The position numbers were made by a program, and so were the translations under genes. DNA of 64,000 bases from Mastigias papua (lineage: Eukaryota > Cnidaria > Scyphozoa > Rhizostomeae > Mastigiidae): the NCBI GenBank assembly GCA_964019165.1, contig OZ025268.1, forward strand, positions 2,768,501 through 2,832,500. The letters are read 5' to 3'. The notes below the pieces were generated by a model. That model made no database searches. It was not told where the DNA came from and was given only the letters and a program-made list of their open reading frames with translations. The stretch's first letter is position 1. Each line of letters opens with the position of its first letter. This document shows positions 55,855 through 64,000 of the stretch, piece by piece.

Positions 55855-57306
55855 AGGTGATTTTGTGCTTATACCATGCATCTGCTTGCATGGTTTTCAG
55901 TCATGTATATTATTATTTTTCTATTTGGTTAGAACATTTGCTGATATCAACTGTTTGTATACTGCATGTTCACTTGTATTAGTGGTCATGAATCTCTTGC
56001 AATGTGCTTGAGGTACATATAAAGCTTTAAGGTGTTCATGAATGCTTAGTTTAATGCATCACTTCATGTTCTGTCTGAATTGAAGGCTAATTGTCCTGAC
56101 TTTTGTCTTTATTTGACTCTCTCTTTTGATTCAGTTTAGTCATGTGATAGAGATATTGTCTCAGCAATCTTGGAAGAGGCTGCATAAATTTTTAATTTGC
56201 ATTTGTTTGCAGTCTCCCAGTTCATTCCATCAAAAGATGTAGTGTTATTGCCAAATAGATAGTGCAGGTGTTGAGAGCTGAAATCTTTATGAGTACAGGC
56301 TTGACTAGGCAGTTTGTTCACATTATAATTTAGGCCCAGCAAATGGAAGATTCCTAAACTTTCTTATACTAAACCTCTGCATACTTTTTCTCTGCTGGTA
56401 AGGCTCCAGCCAGCCATAAAAGACCACCATGTTCCTTTTTCTGCCACAAAATGGACAAGATAGCTGTACTATGAGGAAGCAGCTAAGAAATGGATCTTAT
56501 GTGTCCACTCATTGCTTTTTCTGTAGGAATCAGACCCAATTATGCCCTCAAAAAGGAGATCATCCCCATCACAGTATCAATCTCAAGGTGATCCCTCCTA
56601 TTAAAAAGGAGCTCTCAATCATTCATTTCTATCTACATAAAGCTCCAAGAACATCTCCCAAAATAATGAGACAAGCAAGTAACATAACTTTGCTAGCATC
56701 TCAGTAGCCCCTTAGCATCATTCCTCAGTAATAGCTGGTCTAGTCACTTGTCAACCACTATCCAACATCGGTCTACTTTTGCAGCAATGACATTGGAAAT
56801 TACTGAAAGCTTGCAAGCTGATAGTCAAAAATAAATATGCTCTGTCAGATCTGTGTGACTTTGCCGCATATTTTTAATTCTATGGCCATTCCTGTAGAAA
56901 AAAGTCTACTTCTAAAGTAAGAGTAATAACCCAGCAAAGTCCCCTACTAATAACACAATTTCTCCTACATCTAACCCATTATCCCCGTAGGTTTTCCCTA
57001 CATCCTACGATACTCCATTCTCCCCTACTGTAGGGTAATTTCCCCCCGTGTGGAAGCAGTGGTGTGGATCAATTCGTTCCTTCTGTACCCGCCTCCAACA
57101 TTGAATCCCTGTGTCCCTTCATGCTGATTGATCAATCTTCGTTTGTCTTTTTGTTGTCCTTATTGTTTTCATGCATCGGCGATGCTTCGCAGGCAGATAT
57201 TTCTCATGAAATGAGAGTCGTGCAAACACCCTCATCCAACTTTCTTAAGCCTATTACGTGAACACTTGTGAAAAAGATCCTGTATTTCAGCCTTGATTGA
57301 GCAGAA

Positions 57307-63630
<6,324 letters not shown>

Positions 63631-64000
63631 GTAAGTACTTGGTGTTTGTGTTTCTTATCCTTTAGGTGTCAACAGCTTGAATTTTGACAGGCCTGTAGTA
63701 TATAAATGAGTAATGACCGCCAATGTCGTAGCAAGCACTAATCTATGGTGTGCAATAGTGCACTCCCTGCCAATAGACGTTTTGGAAAACTTTCCACCCA
63801 TGGCATTCTTACTTAAACCCCTCTACTATTGATAGTATAGAATGCTGCTTCAACCAGGGACATTTTCAATGTAGAATATCTGCAGAAACAGGTTTACTAT
63901 TATTATGATTGTATATACCAACAGTTTGATTGAACACAAAAATTTCATGTAGCAGTTTTGCTATTACACTAACATATGCTAGTAGCAACAATCAATGGGT

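Larger units (their letters stand above)
51702..57306. other. 3' UTR and intergenic region between the two integrin genes
   Basis: About 5.6 kb with no convincing exon. It must hold the 3' UTR of the first integrin gene and the promoter of the second. I could not fix the poly(A) site; an ATTAAA near 52886 is one candidate. Contents are a 25-bp tandem repeat (52166-52325), a G-rich fold-back element (54024-54546) and a 20-bp tandem repeat (55792-55854). Homology with the region upstream of the first gene starts only about 17 bp before the ATG, so the promoters differ. Confidence 0.55.

Noticed and set aside
56429..56707. 92-codon frame in the intergenic region
   Set aside because: No recognised domain, no splice or initiation context, and no counterpart elsewhere.

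Overview
The window is intron-rich animal DNA. It is AT-rich, with short exons (about 40-200 nt, one of 1.16 kb) split by GT-AG introns, many microsatellites, and several transposon families. The proteins are metazoan in type: an integrin alpha subunit, and a chromatin protein with CW, PWWP and ARID domains. The long introns, the Penelope-like, LINE and hAT remnants, and an integrin without an I domain suggest a non-vertebrate, possibly early-branching, animal such as a sponge or cnidarian. I cannot name the species. Exon models were built by hand from splice signals, reading phase and family motifs; in every gene below the phases close.

Layout. (1) Positions 17066 down to 322 on the minus strand hold eleven coding exons of a CW zinc finger + PWWP + ARID protein, whose 3' end lies beyond the left edge. 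(2) Positions 17067-20989 are the intergenic space between two divergently transcribed genes. (3) Positions 20990-51701 on the plus strand hold a complete integrin alpha gene of 33 coding exons (1,081 residues), with signal peptide, seven-bladed propeller, leg region with a furin-type site, membrane segment and a GFFKR tail. (4) Positions 51702-57306 are 3' UTR and intergenic DNA with a G-rich fold-back element. (5) Positions 57307-63630 on the plus strand hold the first three exons of a tandem integrin alpha paralogue that runs off the right edge.

Introns and spacers carry a Penelope-like element remnant with a GIY-YIG domain, three LINE fragments, a hAT-type element with an apparent 8-bp target duplication, a tRNA-derived SINE (three copies), a family of terminal-inverted-repeat elements ending in TTATAAGAAA-like sequence (about ten copies), several palindromic elements, one with telomere-like repeats at its centre, and many (AT)n tracts.

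The two gene types are not obviously related in function. The integrin would pair with a beta subunit at the cell surface for adhesion to matrix. The CW-PWWP-ARID protein would act in the nucleus, combining predicted readers of methylated histone H3 with a DNA-binding domain. The most novel items are that domain combination, the recent tandem duplication of the integrin gene, and the nested mobile elements.
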